The notes beneath the pieces were generated by a model that saw nothing but the letters and a program-made list of their open reading frames with translations, ran no database searches and had not been told where the DNA came from. Below are positions 42,951 through 51,461 of a DNA stretch of 64,000 bases, piece by piece. A program made the translations under genes and the position numbers. Position 1 is the first letter of the stretch; the number at the start of each line of letters is the position of its first letter. The stretch comes from Bradyrhizobium sp. SZCCT0231 (GTDB lineage Bacteria > Pseudomonadota > Alphaproteobacteria > Rhizobiales > Xanthobacteraceae). The stretch is taken from positions 147,375 through 211,374 of the forward strand of contig NZ_JAFCKP010000010.1 of assembly GCF_018130245.1 (NCBI RefSeq), read 5' to 3'.

Positions 42951-43270
42951 CGGCCGAAGACGATGATCTCGTGGCCCGGATAAAGCAGGCGCTGAAGGTC
43001 GTGATCGATCCGGAGCTCGGACACAACATCGTCGACCTGGGCTTTATCTATGATGTGTCGGTCGATGACGGCGTTGCGCACATTACCATGACAGCGACGA
43101 CGCGAGGTTGTCCCGCCGCGTCCTTTCTCAAGGAGGGCGTCGCCAGCAGCGCGTGTCTCGTTCCGGGTGTGGAAGCGGTCGACGTCACCATGACGTTCGA
43201 GCCGCCTTGGCATCCCTCGATGATCTCGCCGGGCGTCAAGGCCTCGCTCGGCTTTGCCGAGCTGAATTGA
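42947..43270 (+). CDS. DUF59/MIP18 metal-sulfur cluster assembly factor
   Basis: 107 residues. Family signature DPELGHNIVDLGFIYDVSVD and MTATTRGCPAASFLKEGV, with the reactive Cys in GCP, then VTMTFEPPWHPSMISPG. It resembles PaaD/SufT-type FeS maturation proteins. Start ATG overlaps the DUF2249 stop, showing coupling. Presumably it matures an FeS enzyme of low-oxygen respiration. Confidence 0.85.
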   Translation: MTAEDDDLVARIKQALKVVIDPELGHNIVDLGFIYDVSVDDGVAHITMTATTRGCPAASFLKEGVASSACLVPGVEAVDVTMTFEPPWHPSMISPGVKASLGFAELN

Positions 43271-43306
43271 TCCGGCGAGGCGGCCTTGATCGAAGCCGCT
43301 CCGTAT

Positions 43307-43903
43307 CTAAGCGCCTTGGGAGCCCGGGCCGGACCAGATCTTCGCCGGTGCGCGAAGGTTCGTCAGGTCGAGCAGGTTGATCGCCCGTGCGGCGATCTGG
43401 TCGATCGCCTCATGCAGCGACTGCGGTCTCAGATAGAAGGCCGGCATCGGCGGGGCAATGATCGCGCCGATCTCGGTCGCCTGCAGCATCGCGCGCAAAT
43501 GGCCGAGATGCAGCGGGCTCTCGCGGACCAGCAACACCAGCCGGCGTCGTTCCTTGAGCTGCACGTCGGCGCTGCGCGTCAGAAGGTTGTCGAGCTGCCC
43601 CCAGGCGATGGCCGAGAGCGTACGGATCGAGCACGGCGCCACGATCATGCCCGCGATCGGATACGAGCCGCTGGCGATCGAGGCGCCGACATTCGTATGA
43701 GGATGGTGGCGGAAGGCGATCGCGCGCAGCCGCGCCAGCGCCTCGCGACCCACTTCTTCGTTCAGCGTACGCTCGGCCGCTGGCGAAACCACGAGGTGCA
43801 CCGCGTAGTGCGGATTGTCCGCCAGCAGTTCGACGATGCGAACGCCGATCGCAGCGCCCGAGGCGCCGCTGATGCCGACGATGATGCCTTGCCGCCCGCT
43901 CAT
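43307..43903 (-). CDS. ubiX: UbiX flavin prenyltransferase
   Basis: 198 residues. FMN-binding opening GIIVGISGASGAAIGVRIVE, then SGSYPIAGMIVAPCSIRTLS and the C-terminal TEIGAIIAPPMPAFYLRPQS are the UbiX/Pad1 hallmarks. UbiX makes prenylated FMN for UbiD. Its ATG overlaps the ubiD stop codon (ATGA). Together they decarboxylate the hydroxybenzoate ring in ubiquinone synthesis. Confidence 0.93.
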   Translation of the reverse strand: MSGRQGIIVGISGASGAAIGVRIVELLADNPHYAVHLVVSPAAERTLNEEVGREALARLRAIAFRHHPHTNVGASIASGSYPIAGMIVAPCSIRTLSAIAWGQLDNLLTRSADVQLKERRRLVLLVRESPLHLGHLRAMLQATEIGAIIAPPMPAFYLRPQSLHEAIDQIAARAINLLDLTNLRAPAKIWSGPGSQGA

Positions 43904-45429
43904 GAGGAGACCGGAGCGCGTGCCGGCACGCCGGAGAGGCCGAGACTCGACCATATCGCATCGACACGCGCGACCACGGCAGGATCCATGGCCAGGGGAA
44001 CGCCCCAGTCCCGATCCGTCTCCGGTGGAATCTTCGTGGTGGCGTCGATGCCGAGCTTGCCGCCGAGCCCCGATTTCGGCGAGGCGAAGTCGAGATAGTC
44101 GATCGGCGTGTCGGTGAGCGTCACGAGATCGCGCGAGGAATCGCTGCGCGTGGACACCGCCCACATCACGGCGCGCCAATCGCGAATGTCGATGTCGTCG
44201 TCGACCACGATCAGGAGCTTTGTGTAGGTGAACTGCGGCAGCATCGACCACAGGCCCAGCATCAGCCGCCGCGCCTGGCCGGGATAGCGCTTCCTGATCG
44301 CCGCAACCGCGATGCGGTAGGAGCAGGCCTCCGGCGGCAGCCAGCAATCCGTCACCTCGGGGAATTGCTGACGGATGAGCGGCACGAACAGGCGGTTGAG
44401 CGCCTCGCCGATCCGTGATGGTTCGTCCGGCGGCCGGCCCGTGAAGGTCGAGAGATAGATGGGCTGGCTTCGGCTGGTGATCGCCGTCACGCGCATCACG
44501 GGGAACGCCTCGACGGAATTGTAATACCCGGTGTGATCGCCATACGGTCCCTCCGGCGCGGTTTCGGTCGCGGACACGAAGCCTTCGATGACAATTTCGG
44601 CCTCGGCCGGTATCGCGAGCGGGACGGTGAGGCATGGTGCGAGGTCGGGCCGTTCGCCGCGCAGGATTCCGGCGAAGCGCAGCTCGGACAGCGTCTCGGG
44701 CAGCGGCATCACTGCGGCGAGGATCGTGGCGGGATCGGCTCCGACGACGATCGCGACCGGCATGTCGCGTCCGATCGCCTTCCATTGCTGGTGATGGCGG
44801 GCGCCGCCGCGATGGGCGAGCCAGCGGATGATGAGGCGGTCGCGACCGAGCACCTGCATGCGGTAGACGCCGACATTTTCATCCTGGCCGGCCGTCGCCG
44901 AGTCGGGCGGCACGGTGATCACGAGCGGCCAGGTGATCAGCGGCGCCGGCTCGCCGGGCCAGCAGATCTGTATCGGCAGTCTTGCGAGATCGATGTCGGG
45001 CCCCATCGTGACACAGTCCTGAACCGGGGCCGCCGCGCGCGTACGCGGGCGCGTCGCCAGCGCGGCGCGCGCGAGCGGGAGCTTGCCGAAGGCATCCCTG
45101 ATGCCGTTCGGCGGTCGCGGCGCGCGCAACTCGGCCATCAGCGCGCCAAGCTCCTCGAGACGATCGGGCGCGATGCCCATTCCCCATGCGATCCGCTCGA
45201 CTGTCCCAAACAGATTGGTGAGGAGCGGCATATCCGACGGATGACCATCGGCCTTGACGGGCTGCTCGAACAATAGTGCCGGTCCGTGTCCCCCAAGCAC
45301 ACGCCGGTGGATCTCCGTGATCTCGTGGACAACGGAGACTTTCTCGCGAATGCGTCGCAACTGCCCCCGGCTTTCGATGAAGTGCAGGAAGTCGGACAGG
45401 CCGCGAAAGCGGGGCACATCACGTTGCAA
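43900..45429 (-). CDS. ubiD: UbiD-family decarboxylase
   Basis: 509 residues from a TTG with GAGGAGCTGG upstream. UbiD signatures include FLHFIESRGQLRRI, the prFMN/metal region HHQQWKAIGRDMPVAIVVG and the glutamate motif TAPEGPYGDHTGYYN, then ACSYRIAVAAIRKRYPGQAR. It removes the carboxyl group of 3-polyprenyl-4-hydroxybenzoate with the prenylated FMN made by UbiX. Divergent from ubiT across an FNR-like site. Confidence 0.92.
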   Translation of the reverse strand: MQRDVPRFRGLSDFLHFIESRGQLRRIREKVSVVHEITEIHRRVLGGHGPALLFEQPVKADGHPSDMPLLTNLFGTVERIAWGMGIAPDRLEELGALMAELRAPRPPNGIRDAFGKLPLARAALATRPRTRAAAPVQDCVTMGPDIDLARLPIQICWPGEPAPLITWPLVITVPPDSATAGQDENVGVYRMQVLGRDRLIIRWLAHRGGARHHQQWKAIGRDMPVAIVVGADPATILAAVMPLPETLSELRFAGILRGERPDLAPCLTVPLAIPAEAEIVIEGFVSATETAPEGPYGDHTGYYNSVEAFPVMRVTAITSRSQPIYLSTFTGRPPDEPSRIGEALNRLFVPLIRQQFPEVTDCWLPPEACSYRIAVAAIRKRYPGQARRLMLGLWSMLPQFTYTKLLIVVDDDIDIRDWRAVMWAVSTRSDSSRDLVTLTDTPIDYLDFASPKSGLGGKLGIDATTKIPPETDRDWGVPLAMDPAVVARVDAIWSSLGLSGVPARAPVSS

Positions 45430-45481
45430 CGGAACCAGCTCCTCAAAAAAGCAGAGCTAGCCGGGCTGATTTCGGTGTTCA

Positions 45482-45495
45482 TTGTTCCGGCTCAA
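45482..45495. promoter_or_regulatory. FNR/FixK-like box between ubiD and ubiT
   Basis: TTGTTCCGGCTCAA fits the TTG-N8-CAA core of FNR/FixK boxes with a CCGG centre, 35 bases upstream of the ubiT ATG and 53 upstream of the ubiD start. It fits oxygen-limited expression of anaerobic quinone genes. Confidence 0.55.
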
Positions 45496-45530
45496 ATACA
45501 GCTGCGTGCAATCCGTCCAGATGTGGAGCC

Positions 45531-46076
45531 ATGAATGATCCGTCCGCCGCATCGCCCGGCTCGTTGCCGACGATTCCGCCGCTCCTCGCGTTTGTCATGC
45601 GTCCGCTGCCGCTGCTGCCGTTGGAGCTCGTCCTCACCGTCATCCTGCAGCGAATCCATCGGCGCAATCCGGCCATGTTCGACAGGCTCGGCGACCACGC
45701 TCGCGCGCGGTTCGGTATCCAGCCAATCGATCTGCCGTTTGCTTTCGTGGTCGAGGCCAGGCCACCGCGGCTGTCCGTCGTGCGCGACTTGCCGCGGGGG
45801 CTGGATGCCCAGATCTCGGCCTCGCTCGCCAATCTCCTGGCGCTGCTCGAGGGTCGGGTCGATGGCGATGCCTTGATGTTCTCGCGCGAGCTTGTCGTCG
45901 AAGGCGATGTCGAGGCGGTGCTCGCCCTGCGCAATGCGATCGACGACGCCCAGCTCGATCTTGCCACTGAACTGTCCTCGCTGTTTGGCCCGCTGGGCGC
46001 GCCGGCGAGACGCGCCTTCGAGGCCGCCCGCGGCCGCGTGATCGGTTCACCGGGGCAAGGCGAGCAATTGAGATGA
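45531..46076 (+). CDS. ubiT: UbiT, SCP2-domain ubiquinone synthesis factor
   Basis: 181 residues with a C-terminal SCP2 lipid-binding domain (~60-160; IDLPFAFVVEARPPRLSVVR, LMFSRELVVEGDVEAVLALR). The N-terminal helix is hydrophobic (MRPLPLLPLELVLTVILQRI). UbiT binds isoprenoid intermediates in the O2-independent pathway. It overlaps ubiU by four bases. Confidence 0.88.
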   Translation: MNDPSAASPGSLPTIPPLLAFVMRPLPLLPLELVLTVILQRIHRRNPAMFDRLGDHARARFGIQPIDLPFAFVVEARPPRLSVVRDLPRGLDAQISASLANLLALLEGRVDGDALMFSRELVVEGDVEAVLALRNAIDDAQLDLATELSSLFGPLGAPARRAFEAARGRVIGSPGQGEQLR

Positions 46077-47053
46077 TGGAATTGATCTGTCCTGCCGGGA
46101 CACCGGCGGCGTTGAAGAGCGCGATTGATGCCGGCGCCGACGCGATCTATTGCGGCTTCAACGATGAAACCAATGCGCGCAACTTTCCGGGGCTGAATTT
46201 CAGCCGCGACGAGCTGCGCAAGGGAATCGCGCTGGCGCATGCCCGCGGCGCGAAGATCCTGGTGGCCATCAATACCTTCCCGCGCGCCTCCGCCGTCGAG
46301 ATCTGGCAGCGTGCGGTGGACGATGCGGTGAGCGCCGGAGCCGATGCGCTGATCCTCGCCGACATCGGACTGATGGATTACGCGGCGAGGCGTCATCCGA
46401 ACCAGCGCCTGCACGTCTCGGTTCAGGCCGCGGCCGCGAATCCGGATGCCATCGCTTTCTATGCCGAGACATTCGGGGCGCGGCGCGTCGTGCTGCCGCG
46501 TGTCCTGAGCGTGCCGGAGATCGCCGAGATCACCCGGGAGTCGGCCTGCGAGACCGAGGTCTTCGTGTTCGGCGGTCTCTGCGTGATGGCCGAGGGGCGC
46601 TGCTCACTGTCGTCCTATGCGACCGGCAAGTCGCCGAACATGCAGGGCGTCTGTTCGCCGCCGAGCCATGTCGCCTACGAACAGACCGCGGAGGGCACGA
46701 CGTCGAGGTTGGGCGGCTTCACCATCAACCGGTTCGGGACGAGTGAGCCTGCGGGCTATCCGACGCTGTGCAAGGGGCGATTCTCGACCGCACAGGGCGC
46801 TGGCTACATCTTCGAGGATCCCGTCAGCCTGGATGCGACGACCCTGCTCAAGGGCCTGCGAGATGCCGGGGTGACCGCGCTCAAGATCGAGGGCCGCCAA
46901 CGCGGCCGCGCCTATGTCGAAAGCGTGGTGCGCCATTTCCGTCATGCGCTCGCGGCGCTCGAGAGCGGAAGCGAGGCCGATATTGCGAGCCTGAAGCCGT
47001 TCACCGAAGGGCAGGCCTCCACGCTCGGCGCCTATCGCAAGACCTGGCGCTAG
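46073..47053 (+). CDS. ubiU: UbiU, U32-family O2-independent ubiquinone hydroxylation protein
   Basis: 326 residues of the U32 'peptidase' fold (MELICPAGTPAALKSAIDAG, ADAIYCGFNDETNARNFPGL). The four cluster cysteines of UbiU are present at 170, 177, 194 and 233 (GGLCVMAEGRCS, QGVCSPP, TLCKGRF), consistent with a 4Fe-4S cluster. With UbiV it carries out oxygen-independent ring hydroxylation. Part of ubiT-ubiU-ubiV. Confidence 0.93.
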   Translation: MMELICPAGTPAALKSAIDAGADAIYCGFNDETNARNFPGLNFSRDELRKGIALAHARGAKILVAINTFPRASAVEIWQRAVDDAVSAGADALILADIGLMDYAARRHPNQRLHVSVQAAAANPDAIAFYAETFGARRVVLPRVLSVPEIAEITRESACETEVFVFGGLCVMAEGRCSLSSYATGKSPNMQGVCSPPSHVAYEQTAEGTTSRLGGFTINRFGTSEPAGYPTLCKGRFSTAQGAGYIFEDPVSLDATTLLKGLRDAGVTALKIEGRQRGRAYVESVVRHFRHALAALESGSEADIASLKPFTEGQASTLGAYRKTWR

Positions 47054-47078
47054 TTTTTCGGAAATGTGAGGTCCAGCG

Positions 47079-47984
47079 ATGCAACTCAGCCTCGGCCCGG
47101 TTCTGTACAATTGGGCGCCGGAACGCTGGCGCGATTTTTACTTCCGTATCGCTGACGAAGCGCCGGTCGACGTCGTATCCGTCGGCGAGATCGTCTGCTC
47201 GAAGCGCTCGCCGTTTTGCGCGCCCCACCTGCCGGCCGTGGTCGAACGGCTGCAAAAAGCAGGCAAGCAGGTCCTGCTGGGTTCGCTGATCCTGGTCTCG
47301 TTGCGGCGCGAGCGCCGTCAGACCGAAGAGCTTGCGGCGGCCGAGGGCGTCTTGGTCGAGGTGAATGATCTGACCTGCCTCAGGGCGCTCGCAGGCCGGC
47401 CGCACGCCATCGGGCCCTTCGTCAACATCTACAACGAGGCGAGCGCGGCCTTCCACGCCGCGCGCGGGGGGCGGCGCATCTGCCTGCCGCCGGAGCTGCC
47501 GCTGGCCTCGGTGGCGACGATTGCGAGAGCTGTTCCTGATGTCACGATCGAGCTGTTTGCGTTCGGCAGGGTGCCGCTGGCCATCTCCGCCCGCTGCTAT
47601 CATGCGCGCCTTCACAAGCTCGCCAAGGACAATTGCCGCTTCGTCTGTGAGAAGGACCCGGACGGTCTCCTTCTGAACACATTGGAGCAGCAGGATTTCC
47701 TGACCGTCAACGGCGTGCAGACCCTGTCTCATACCTGCGCCAATTTGCTGGGCGATGCCGGCATCTTGCGCGAGAGCAACGTCGGCTCGCTGCGCCTGTC
47801 GCCGCAGGATTGCGACATGGTCGCAGTCATCAGGACCTTTCGCGATGTATTGGACGGTCGGGACGACGTCGATGGCGGCAACCGCCGCCTTGCTGCGGCC
47901 TATCCGGGTGTGCCGTTCTCGAACGGGTTCCTGTGGGCGGAGCCGGGGCACGTCTATCGCCGTACCCGACCAGGGGCTGCGTGA
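47079..47984 (+). CDS. ubiV: UbiV, U32-family partner of UbiU
   Basis: 301 residues beginning QLSLGPVLYNWAPERWRDFY. Cysteines at 40, 173, 186 and 190 (EIVCSKR, ARCYHAR, DNCRFVCEKD) keep the spacing of the UbiV 4Fe-4S ligands. Lies 25 bases after ubiU. It forms a heterodimer with UbiU in the known system. Confidence 0.92.
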   Translation: MQLSLGPVLYNWAPERWRDFYFRIADEAPVDVVSVGEIVCSKRSPFCAPHLPAVVERLQKAGKQVLLGSLILVSLRRERRQTEELAAAEGVLVEVNDLTCLRALAGRPHAIGPFVNIYNEASAAFHAARGGRRICLPPELPLASVATIARAVPDVTIELFAFGRVPLAISARCYHARLHKLAKDNCRFVCEKDPDGLLLNTLEQQDFLTVNGVQTLSHTCANLLGDAGILRESNVGSLRLSPQDCDMVAVIRTFRDVLDGRDDVDGGNRRLAAAYPGVPFSNGFLWAEPGHVYRRTRPGAA

Positions 47985-48208
47985 GGCTCAGCGTCGCAAG
48001 CTCGCGACGGCCTATGTCATGCTGGCCGATCCGCTCTCGAGCTACACTTCGGCAACGCTTCCCGTCCCCGGTGGTAAGCCGTTCATGTGATCGGATGTTC
48101 CCGTCAGCGACGGAGATGAGAATCGCCGCAAGGATCGCGGCGCCGCGATGACAGTGGAACGCCGTGCGGCCGCCGCTGTTCCATTCCCGTGCAGATCAGG
48201 AGAGCCGA

Positions 48209-48403
48209 ATGAGCGATGCAGTGGATCGTCTTGCGGGCCTACTCGGACGTGCGGCGATGGAGGTATGGGGCGACATGCCTCGCGACATTCAGGAAGCGCT
48301 GTTCGAGACCGCCATGAAGGGACGTGCGACGGAGCGTGAGGAGCTCGCGCGGTTGCTGCACGAGTGGCATCCGCGCACGCTGCATCCGGCCCGACCGGGA
48401 TGA
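48209..48403 (+). CDS. Small helical hypothetical protein
   Basis: 64 residues from an ATG with CAGGAGAG upstream. Helical, charged: VDRLAGLLGRAAMEVWGDMP then REELARLLHEWHPRTLHPAR. It looks like a conserved small rhizobial protein, but I cannot name a family. Located between ubiV and the molybdoenzyme. Confidence 0.6.
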   Translation: MSDAVDRLAGLLGRAAMEVWGDMPRDIQEALFETAMKGRATEREELARLLHEWHPRTLHPARPG

Positions 48404-48537
48404 CGCAGCCGGCGGGAACGATCGCGCGAGCTTCTGATTGGTGAATCGTCTGCCGCGCTGCCAGACGGCCCAATGAGACTGCAGCAGGCGCATCGCCCAA
48501 CCGTGATCAAATCTGTGGGCCCACCGACGTGACTGAG

Positions 48538-48711
48538 ATGAATATCGGAAAATGGTACGACCCGATCTCGGAGCGGTGGATCGTGCCTCGCGAAACACCC
48601 AGCATCGCTGCGTGTGATCGGTCAAGCAGGGAGAACGTGCCGGAGACTCACAAGAGAGAAGAGGTGCAGCGGATCTGGGAGCTGCTGGTCGATTGCTGCG
48701 CACGCGGATGA
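48538..48711 (+). CDS. Possible small hypothetical protein
   Basis: 57 residues from the ATG at 48538 (GTG at 48529 possible); begins MNIGKWYDPISERWIVPRET and ends REEVQRIWELLVDCCARG. Protein-like composition but no convincing ribosome site and no family recognised. Confidence 0.3.
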   Translation: MNIGKWYDPISERWIVPRETPSIAACDRSSRENVPETHKREEVQRIWELLVDCCARG

Positions 48712-48721
48712 TGCAGGTGCA

Positions 48722-48763
48722 GGTCCTTGCCATCAAGTCCTTGCCATCAGGTCCTTGCCGTGA
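48722..48763. repeat. Three tandem 14-bp repeats
   Basis: Three adjacent copies of GGTCCTTGCCATCA (second starts with A, third ends GTGA). They lie upstream of the molybdoenzyme gene. Confidence 0.7.
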
Positions 48764-48896
48764 CGCTTGGTGTCCAGCGCCCCTGAGGTTTTGCGCGGGG
48801 CAGGCAAGCGTTTCCGTCAACGCTGATCTCGACGACGTCCGGAGCGGATCGGTATATTAACACCCCGATTGCAGGCCGGAGCGGAACAAGGATCAG

Positions 48897-51221
48897 ATGA
48901 TGGACGACACGATTGGCTTTCCCGACCCCGGTCTCGACCTCTCGGACGGCTTCAAGCCGCACACCTCGCATTGGGGCGTGTTCTCCGCCCGTCAGGGCGC
49001 GGCCGGGCTCGAGGTCAGGGCCTATGCGGGCGACCCCGATCCGAACGGCATCATCGACAATTTTCCCGGCGCACTCCGCCACCAGGCCCGCATCGCCCAG
49101 CCGGCGGTTCGCCGCGGCTGGCTCGAGCGTGGGCCGGGCCCCGACGATCGCCGCGGCCGCGACGAGTTCGTCTCCGTCAGCTGGGAGAAGGCGCTCGACC
49201 TCCTCGGCGACGAGCTGTGCCGCATCCGCGACACGCGCGGGCCGGGCGCCGTGTTCGGCGGCTCCTATGGCTGGTCGAGTGCCGGCCGCTTCCATCACGC
49301 CCAAAGCCAGGTGCATCGCTTCCTCAACATCGCGATGGGCGGCTATGTGCGCTCGGTCAACAGCTATTCCTCGGGTGCGTCCTCGGTGCTGCTGCCGCAG
49401 ATCCTGGCGGGCTACGAGGATATCACCAAGCGCAACGTCACCTGGGAGCAGATCGCTGATAACACCGAGATCGTGCTGGCATTCGGCGGCATGGCGCTGA
49501 AGAACTCCATGGTGGCAGGCGGCTCGATCAGCAAGCATGTCGAGCGCCGCGCCATGGCGGTGGCGCGCCGGCGTGGCTGCGAGTTCGTCCTGGTCAGCCC
49601 GCTGCGCGACGATCTGCCGGTCGAGGCCGGCGCCGAATGGATGAGTTGCGTGCCCGGCACCGACACTGCCTTGATGCTCGGCATTGTCCATACGCTGGTC
49701 AGCGAGAACCTGCACAACCAGGCCTTCCTCGATCGCTACACCGAGGGCTGGCCGGTCTTCCTGCGCTATCTCAACGGCGAGAGCGACGGGCAAGCCAAGC
49801 ACGCAGAATGGGCCGCCGCGATCTGCGGCGTCGCGGCGGATACGATCCGTAAGCTGGCGCGGCGCCTCGCTGGAAAGCGCGCGCTCATCACGGTCTCCCA
49901 TTCGCTGCAGCGTGCCGAGCATGGCGAGCAGCCGGTGTGGATGGGCATGGTGCTGGCGGCAGCCCTCGGCCAGATCGGTCTTCCCGGCGGCGGCTACGCC
50001 TATTCGCTCGGGGCGATCGGCTATTACGGCCGCCGCGTCAACGACGTGCCGGGGCCGACGCTGGGGCAGGGCCGCAACGGTGTTGCCGATTTCATTCCGG
50101 TAGCGCGCATTGCCGACATGCTGCTCAATCCCGGCAGCACGTATCGCTATAATGGCGAGACGCGCACCTATCCGGACATTCGTCTGGTCTACTGGGCCGG
50201 CGGCAATCCCTTCCATCACCACCAGGACATCAACCGCCTGCGCAAGGCGTTCGCGCAAGTCGACACATTCGTCGTGCACGAGCTCGCCTGGACCGCCACC
50301 GCCCGCCACGCCGACATCGTGCTGCCCTCGACGATGACGCTGGAGCGCGAGGACATCGGCTATTCCAGCAACGATCCTCTCATGGTAGCCATGCACCGGA
50401 TCGCCGAGCCGTTTGGGCTGGCGCGCGACGACTACGAGATCTTTGCCGATCTCGCCGAGCGTCTCGGGGCGCGCGAACCCTTCACCGAGGGACGCACGTC
50501 GCGGCAGTGGCTAAAACATCTCTACGAGCCGACCCGCGCCTCGCTCGCCAAGCGCGGCCTGGAGGCGCCGAGCTTCGACGAATTCTGGGCACGCGGCAGC
50601 CTGGTCGTGCCGCAGCAGCCCGATGACGGCGGCCGGCTGCGCCGCTTCCGCGAGGATCCGGTCAATCACGCCCTGCCGACCCCGAGCGGACGCATCGAGA
50701 TTTATTCGGCGAAGATCGCGGCTCATGGCGATGCGGATTGTCCCGGCCATCCAGTCTGGCTCGACAAGACCGATATGCCCAAGCCCGGGGCGCCGTGCTT
50801 CCTCGTCGCCAACCAGCCGGTGACGCGCCTGCACAGCCAGCTCGATTTCGGCGGACATTCGCTGGCCGCAAAGCATCGCGGCCGCGAGGTCGCGCGCATG
50901 AACCCGGTTGATGCGGACGCGCGTGGCATCAGGGACGGCGACATCATTCGCCTGTTCAACGCGCGCGGCGCGTGCCTGGCCGCGGTCTACGTCACCGACG
51001 GCATTGCGCCCGGCGTGGTCCAGCTTCCGACCGGCGCCTGGTACGATCCGATGGACCCCGAGGACGAGGCGCCGCTCTGCGTTCACGGCAATCCGAACGT
51101 GCTCACCCGCGACGTCGGCACCTCATCCCTGGCGCAGGGCTGCACCGGCCAGTTGACGACCGTCGAGGTGGAGAAGTTCACCGGCAATCTGCCGCCGATC
51201 CGCGCGTTCGATCCGGCGTAG
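48897..51221 (+). CDS. BisC/TorZ-family molybdopterin oxidoreductase
   Basis: 774 residues of the DMSO-reductase family. There is no twin-arginine leader, so it should be cytoplasmic like biotin/methionine sulfoxide reductase. The opening SHWGVFSARQGAAGLEVRAY, the GGSYGWSSAGRFHHAQSQVH region and the candidate molybdenum-ligand serine in NSYSSGASS (Ser158) match BisC. Later cofactor regions include YWAGGNPFHHHQDINRLRKA, LHSQLDFGGHS and HGNPNVLTRDVGTSSLAQGC. No FeS-binding N-terminal domain. Natural substrate (biotin or methionine sulfoxide) is not determined by sequence. Confidence 0.88.
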   Translation: MMDDTIGFPDPGLDLSDGFKPHTSHWGVFSARQGAAGLEVRAYAGDPDPNGIIDNFPGALRHQARIAQPAVRRGWLERGPGPDDRRGRDEFVSVSWEKALDLLGDELCRIRDTRGPGAVFGGSYGWSSAGRFHHAQSQVHRFLNIAMGGYVRSVNSYSSGASSVLLPQILAGYEDITKRNVTWEQIADNTEIVLAFGGMALKNSMVAGGSISKHVERRAMAVARRRGCEFVLVSPLRDDLPVEAGAEWMSCVPGTDTALMLGIVHTLVSENLHNQAFLDRYTEGWPVFLRYLNGESDGQAKHAEWAAAICGVAADTIRKLARRLAGKRALITVSHSLQRAEHGEQPVWMGMVLAAALGQIGLPGGGYAYSLGAIGYYGRRVNDVPGPTLGQGRNGVADFIPVARIADMLLNPGSTYRYNGETRTYPDIRLVYWAGGNPFHHHQDINRLRKAFAQVDTFVVHELAWTATARHADIVLPSTMTLEREDIGYSSNDPLMVAMHRIAEPFGLARDDYEIFADLAERLGAREPFTEGRTSRQWLKHLYEPTRASLAKRGLEAPSFDEFWARGSLVVPQQPDDGGRLRRFREDPVNHALPTPSGRIEIYSAKIAAHGDADCPGHPVWLDKTDMPKPGAPCFLVANQPVTRLHSQLDFGGHSLAAKHRGREVARMNPVDADARGIRDGDIIRLFNARGACLAAVYVTDGIAPGVVQLPTGAWYDPMDPEDEAPLCVHGNPNVLTRDVGTSSLAQGCTGQLTTVEVEKFTGNLPPIRAFDPA

Positions 51222-51240
51222 CGGCGTCAGTATTGCGCTT

Positions 51241-51300
51241 TCGTGCCCCGGACGCAGCGCAGCGTCTCTTCGACGATGCGCTGCAGAGCCGGGGCCCATC
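51241..51300. repeat. Palindromic intergenic repeat (Bradyrhizobium type)
   Basis: Nested inverted repeats: GCCCCGG (51245-51251) with CCGGGGC (51289-51295), and GCAGCGC (51254-51260) with GCGCTGC (51278-51284). I recognise this CCCCGGACGCAGCGCAGCG style as a dispersed element of Bradyrhizobium genomes. No gene is seen in the rest of 51222-51461. Confidence 0.6.
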
Positions 51301-51461
51301 TCACTGCAACCTACCGTGGAGCGTTCTGGGTCTCTGCGCCGCAACGCTCGCGCGTTGCAGCTCGTCCGGGACACGAGGACTTGCAGCGGCGAGATCGGGA
51401 GCAGCAAACAAGTTGAAGCACACGCCTTGGGATCCCTGTCGTCCGTCGCTCGCCTGATCAG

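Noticed and set aside
43307-44785. A single 492-codon reading of the ubiX frame starting inside ubiD
   Set aside because: Only the last 198 codons are UbiX; the upstream part is an out-of-frame reading of ubiD. The ATG at 43903 overlaps the ubiD stop.
48722-48763. Possible start of a CRISPR array
   Set aside because: Three 14-bp units are directly adjacent without spacers.
48747-50396. Long minus-strand open frame (549 codons) opposite the BisC-like gene
   Set aside because: It is an antisense frame of a high-GC gene whose plus-strand product has clear molybdoenzyme motifs; the minus product has no recognisable features.
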